A DNA stretch of 64,000 bases from Bursaphelenchus xylophilus (Eukaryota; Nematoda; Chromadorea; Rhabditida; Aphelenchoididae), in NCBI GenBank assembly GCA_904066235.2, contig CAJFCV020000004.1:6200001-6264000 (forward strand), read 5' to 3'. Under the pieces are notes generated by a model, which searched no databases, was not told the DNA's origin, and saw nothing but the letters and a program-made list of their open reading frames with translations. Each line of letters starts with the position of its first letter. Within the stretch, counting starts at the first letter, position 1. The translations under genes and the position numbers were made by a program. This document shows positions 59,666 to 64,000 of this stretch, piece by piece.

Positions 59666-60648
59666 TTGTTAATTTGGAAGAATTATTAAAAATGGCGCCA
59701 ACTTGCCGTCATTTCCGTCATTTTGGCTGAATTGAATATTCTGATATACGAAGCTTTCAAAGGAGGTTTAACATAGACTATTATGAATACTGTTAATATT
59801 AGCCGTAAATAGTTTTTCTACTTATTTCGCCGGTCGTTTTGACAAGATGTAGCAATTTAGTTCTTAAAAATTTTAAATTCTTATGATTTTTTAGCAAAAA
59901 TCACACAAGTACAAATATTTCTCAAAAAAGTTAAATTTGACAGTCAAAATGACAGAACAATTTGACATGACGAAAATGGCGGCATTTTCACACTTGACTG
60001 AGGCGTCAAGTTGAAGACTGAAATTTTGTTTGGTATCAAACAAAAATCCGAAAATAGTATCCAATTGTTTGATGCTTAAATTTTTTTTACTTTACAGAGT
60101 AAAGTAAAAATCAACATCATCGAAAACCCCTAAAATTCACAACTCTTCAAAAAATCAAAAAAAAATTCATTTTTACTCGGCCGGGGTTCGGCGGAGGCTT
60201 GATTATTATTACATTATTCTTTGGCGTTGTAGTTAACAGTGAACTTCAAAAAATATTCATTTATTAAAGCTATTATTTTTTTTTTGGTTTATCACACATC
60301 AAAAAATCTGGCCAGGACTTATTCAACCAGTCTTGCCCGTATCTGAATTAAGTATTCGCCGTGCCTCAGGCCCTGAGGAATCCATAATTCGGACTCATAC
60401 CCAAATCCAATTTCTGCGCGTTTTTTTTCTGAGCCGTCAGAGTGCAAAGATAAAAGTTGTGTAAAGTTTGTTGCGTTTGCGCAGTATTATTTTTTATTGG
60501 ATGTGCCTGGAGAGTATAAGAGAATATACAAATCTTTTTCGTCGGTTTCGAACATTTCTTTGTTCTTCGGCCACGGATTTCTGGCCAGATAAAAATAAAT
60601 TGAGAAAATAAATATTCGATCTGGAGACGCCGTTCTGATTGTAGTCTT

Positions 60649-60910
60649 ACAAGGGAAGTCACTTTTTTCGCAGACGGACTTTGGAACGGGACCTAGTAGG
60701 TTTCAAACGTGAAGCGTCTGCGATCATAAAACTGATTTCCAAAAGTGTTTACGGGGCTTCTCGGCCGAGAAAATCGGCCGCAAAGTTTAGCCGAAATGAG
60801 CGAATAGCCTCCCCAAAAGAAACAGCTTACTTCATCTGCAGTGGTGGCCGAGTGGTCAGCGCGCTCGCTTTTTGCGCCAGAAGACGTGAGTTCGACTTCG
60901 GTCGTCTGCG
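60649..60910 (+). repeat. Repeat unit ending in a tRNA-like sequence (copy 1)
   Basis: About 190 bp of repeat sequence precedes a tRNA-like stretch (60838-60910). That stretch has an A-box match TGGCCGAGTGG at 60845-60855 and a B-box-like GAGTTCGACTT at 60888-60898. A cloverleaf cannot be completed: the T-arm region instead forms AGACG/CGTCT around a long loop, and the acceptor stem overlaps it. It is best read as a tRNA-derived repeat or pseudogene, not a working tRNA. A copy in inverted orientation lies at 61167-61422. Confidence 0.75.
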
Positions 60911-61166
60911 GATGCATTTCTTTTGACAATTGAATCAAATAGAGAGATGCCGTTAACATCACATATGCTAATTATTAGAAATTTTTAATAAAACACAAAT
61001 TTAGGAACTATATCTTCATTAACCCAGCCCTGTTTTGATTTTACAATATTCATGAACATTCAGCTTTGAATTTATGTTTAAATTACTGGAAAAAATTACA
61101 AAAGTGTATACATCTCATGTTTACATACTAAATCAATATTTACGAACCAAAAAAGAAAATAAACTG

Positions 61167-61422
61167 CGCAGAGGATCGAACCCGCCTCTTCTGGCGCAAA
61201 AAGCGAGCGCGCTGACCACTCGGCCACCACTGCAGGTGAAATAAGCTGTTTCTTTTGAGGGGGCTATTCGCTCATTTCGGCTAAACTTTGCGGTCGATTT
61301 TCTCGGCCGAGAAGCCCCGTAAACACTTTTGGAAATCAGTTTTATGATCGCAGACGCTTCACGTTTGAAACCTACTAGGTCCCGTTCCAAAGTTCGTCTG
61401 CGAAAAAGGTGACTTCCCTTGT
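61167..61422 (-). repeat. Repeat unit ending in a tRNA-like sequence (copy 2, inverted)
   Basis: Reverse-orientation copy of 60649-60910, very similar over about 255 bp, with a spacer of about 256 bp between the two. It has the same A box and a better B box (GGTTCGATCC). Its stem is AGAGG/CCTCT where copy 1 has AGACG/CGTCT. Confidence 0.75.
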
Positions 61423-62324
61423 TAGTTTCTTCGTGTTCTGTGACATAATTTTTATCGATGCGTTCCTCTTTAATCAGGGACTTAACATCTTTCTCCTCCT
61501 CAAAACACGCTTGTCGCAAAAAATGGTAATAATCAGAAACGTAAACTTTACTTATCAAACACTTCCGCCTGTAATTAATTAAGCCGAGAAGAATACTCTG
61601 TTAGGATGATTACTCATTCAAATCTTTCCATTTTTGTTTGAATGAATTTAAAGTTTAAGCGGCGCTTCTTCGGCCTCGAATGCTTAAAGTTTTTTTTCCA
61701 AATTTAAAAGAAACAAAGCCCCCTTTTTCCCGACATTCAGACGATGAAAAGACTGCGGACAAATCTCGACGAATTTACAGAAAAATAAATCTGGTTTGTT
61801 TAATATAATATTTCAACGCCCTTCGTATTTTTTGCATAAATTCCGAATAATTTTTCTTTTCCGAATTATATGGCCTTAGGGCAAGATAGAAGGTGTGCGG
61901 GGCTCGTTTTGTGATGTAAGGCGTTTCTTTCCATCGGAATGGGGCTCTCGGTTACCATAGATTTTTATTTATGGTCGTTTAAGGTGGGGATGTTATTATT
62001 TTATATTTCTATACGATGCGGCTTCTTGGCGCCCGTCCAAGACGCCATCAAAAGTTGGAGGGTACCCTACAATTTACGATCCCCTACGAAACATATTTTG
62101 GGTGACATAAAAAGGACATTATCTGATCGGAACGACCTGAAAATAACATAAAAGTAACGCACTTACGGACTTCTGCGTGAGGGGACGCAGATGTCTAGGC
62201 GAATGCCTTGTCTTTATAGTTCATAAATAATGTTCCGCTGGCCGTTCCTTTGGTCGTTCCCTGCGGCTTGGCCCCAGAGACATGGAATCTTTGTTTGCTC
62301 ACAATTGCGGGACGGGGAGGGTGT

Positions 62325-62369
62325 CCCCCTGCCCCTATTCCCCCCTCCCCTCGCCCTCCACCCCGCCCG
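62325..62369 (-). other. C-rich tract with G-quadruplex potential on the minus strand
   Basis: Repeated runs of three to six C (CCCCC, CCCC, CCCCCC, CCCC, CCC, CCCC, CCC) separated by short spacers. On the minus strand this fits the G4 pattern. It lies in gene-free sequence. Confidence 0.5.
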
Positions 62370-64000
62370 TTCCTTTTTCGATTGATCGCGAGAACGACCC
62401 GGCCACAAAACCCGGGGCCAGTTTGCGCTCCCTTTTTTCTTTAAACGTTCTTTAAGTTTGCCACGGTCATTCGAAAGGGGGGTGCCTGGCTGCTAGAGTT
62501 CATTCCTTAGGTCGAGTGGCAGGTTGTGGTCACCAAATCCAATATTGATCTTGGTTTTGGACCTCTTCGATCATGTCATTATTTAATTAACAGATGTCTC
62601 AGATTAATCCTTTCCTATCTTCTTGATCTTTAAATAGTCGCCAGTCTTACTTTTTTAACTTCTTACAATTTAATCCCACCATTTGCGAGGACAATGTTTA
62701 ATCTGCGAACGGTCCTTTCGTTTCCAGCAGACCTTTTTCATTTTTTTTAAATTAAGAACGTCCATTATCAATCTGTTGGGAAAATAATGTGAATTTGTCG
62801 CAGCAAAATGTCTCACCAAATCTCCAGCAGTGGCAAGCCGTTGAAAAGCGATTATGAGGGATTCCAAGGCGTGACGAATCCATATTATATTTTCCCAACA
62901 AACTGATAAAAAAGTATGATTTCTGGACGTTCTCTAATCTTCTCCAATGTTACTTTTTAGGGGTTTTTGTATGGGCGAAAGCCGTAATTATATTTGTATT
63001 GATGTGACTTTAAACCCAACTAAAATAAATCTGCGGTTCTCCTCTTAAACTGTTTGTCATTTTTTGCAGCAATGTGACTTAAATGGCTCGCTTTTTCGCG
63101 CTGTTGTGAATCCTGTAATCCACCAGATCCTTTGTATTTTATTCTCGTATCTGTGAGATTCCCTTTCCCCTCTCTGTATGCACTCTTTTTGTCGGTTCAA
63201 GCGTTTTTGAGTGCCTGGCTTGACCCCTTGTTCTTGTACTTCTTTCCCTTGCTTCGCTCGTCCTTTCTTATCGACCCTTAGGGCACATTATCAATAAATG
63301 CAGCGGGTTTTTGTATCTGTTGCTTTGGCCGCAGACTTGGGATGATCTTTGGACCGGGACAAGGGGTCTTCCAGAGAATGGATTCGTCTCCAACAGACGG
63401 CCAGAGTCGCCCGAGCATCCTCAAAAGGCGGCTTGAACTGTCAACCCGATTACCTGTGGGTTGTTGACCGGCTTCCGGACCCGCCTCCTTCCCGCTTTGA
63501 CCTGATCTCGCCCTTTTCTTGTCTCTCTTTCGAACTCGAGAAAAAAGTTGCGAGTGTTGCTGGGGGTTCGGATTTCGTCCGCTCCTTTGTTCTCAATTTA
63601 GATCATTTTTTTGGATCTCGTGCGCTTTCCAGGAGTGACCAGTCACTCCCCCTCGGGGCCAGTCACCTGTCATAAATTTGCCGTTGTTCCTTCGTCTTCT
63701 TGAGATCTTTTTTTTTGATTTTGTCCTTGATCGCACCTTTCGCCAACTTTATTTTTAGGACTGTCGCTGAGGGACTGCGTTCCAGATGTTTGGCCGGGCT
63801 CTGAGGAAGAAAAGGTACCTCGGATGGCGGTTTCCGCAGTCTTTTGACGGTTTTGGGGTTACGACTCTTCTTTTCATTTTTTTTTTCATTTGCCATTTTT
63901 TACTGATTTCTTTACAAAGTCATCTTTTTTGTATTTTGGCTGGATTTTCGGATATTTTTGTTGACTTTCGCATGTCCCGTTAAGAAGATTAACACTCTTC

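Larger units (their letters stand above)
52208..64000. promoter_or_regulatory. Gene-free 11.8 kb, probable zag-1 upstream regulatory domain
   Basis: No recognisable exon was found on either strand. Long frames such as the minus strand at 52301-52993 have no family signature. The 52.2-58.5 kb part is GC-richer and free of the repeats seen elsewhere. It holds many CACCTG/CAGGTG E2-box words (52745, 53825, 53848, 54213, 55408, 56330, 56504, 58308) that ZEB-type fingers bind, repeated TACCGTA words, and the palindrome TTACCGCGGTAA at 57281. From about 58.8 kb it is repeat-rich and AT-rich. The last 1.5 kb may be the 5' flank of a gene beyond the window. The regulatory role is inference. Confidence 0.45.

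Noticed and set aside
60838..60910. Functional tRNA gene
   Set aside because: A- and B-box words are present, but T-stem and acceptor stem cannot both form and the anticodon loop lacks the usual T33, so it is treated as tRNA-derived repeat.
63349..63675. 108-codon plus-strand frame near the window end
   Set aside because: No recognisable family and no splice or start context that stands out; could be 5' flank of a gene beyond the window but cannot be supported.

Overview
The window is a gene-rich stretch of nematode genomic DNA carrying 16 recognisable protein-coding genes. Evidence for a nematode: very short introns (many 33-60 nt, one only 28 nt), TTTCAG-type 3' splice sites directly before several start codons (as expected for spliced-leader trans-splicing), closely spaced same-strand gene pairs, and the genes themselves: UNC-22/twitchin, CHO-1, UNC-24 (stomatin + SCP2) and ZAG-1. 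From memory, unc-22, cho-1, unc-24 and zag-1 all lie on C. elegans chromosome IV, so the window looks like part of the ancestral chromosome IV element. I cannot name the species. Gene models were built by joining exons by hand; where all junctions were traced, the summed exon lengths stay in frame.

Layout. 1-4705 (+) is the C-terminal part of twitchin (Fn3, Fn3, Ig, Ig, Fn3, kinase, Ig, Ig). 5213-7481 (+) is a GPI-type ephrin. 7913-10164 (-) is the high-affinity choline transporter. 12268-13550 (+) is a GDP-fucose transporter. 13803-16370 (-) is a neuropeptide-type rhodopsin-family receptor. 18913-20146 (-) is fibrillarin. 20951-21631 (+) is an RD3-family protein. 21914-22714 (-) is cysteine string protein. 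22934-26894 (-) is Timeless. 27467-28489 (+) is the mitochondrial ATP synthase gamma subunit, followed at 28638-33372 (+) by exportin-4. 33472-34370 (-) is phosphomannomutase, preceded on its strand by UNC-24 at 34535-35925. 37613-39940 (+) is the elongation factor ELL. 40782-46732 (-) is 5-oxoprolinase. 48591-52207 (-) is the ZEB-family repressor ZAG-1. The last 11.8 kb has no recognisable gene and is probably the zag-1 upstream regulatory domain plus repeats.

The genes do not form one pathway. Several act in neurons or muscle (twitchin, ephrin, choline uptake, cysteine string protein, neuropeptide receptor, UNC-24, ZAG-1) and the rest are housekeeping. Three same-strand pairs are close enough to be operons: ATP synthase gamma/exportin-4 (148 bp), unc-24/phosphomannomutase (164 bp) and timeless/cysteine string protein (219 bp).

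Introns and intergenic DNA carry several families of small inverted-repeat elements. One MITE fills almost a whole 5-oxoprolinase intron. A foldback element with an 8-bp target duplication is nested inside another repeat. A tRNA-like repeat occurs as an inverted pair whose two copies differ by a compensatory stem change. The most interesting gene-level observations are a possible unannotated exon in the twitchin linker just before the kinase, a twitchin tail lacking the last three Ig domains, and a ZAG-1 orthologue with no visible homeodomain.
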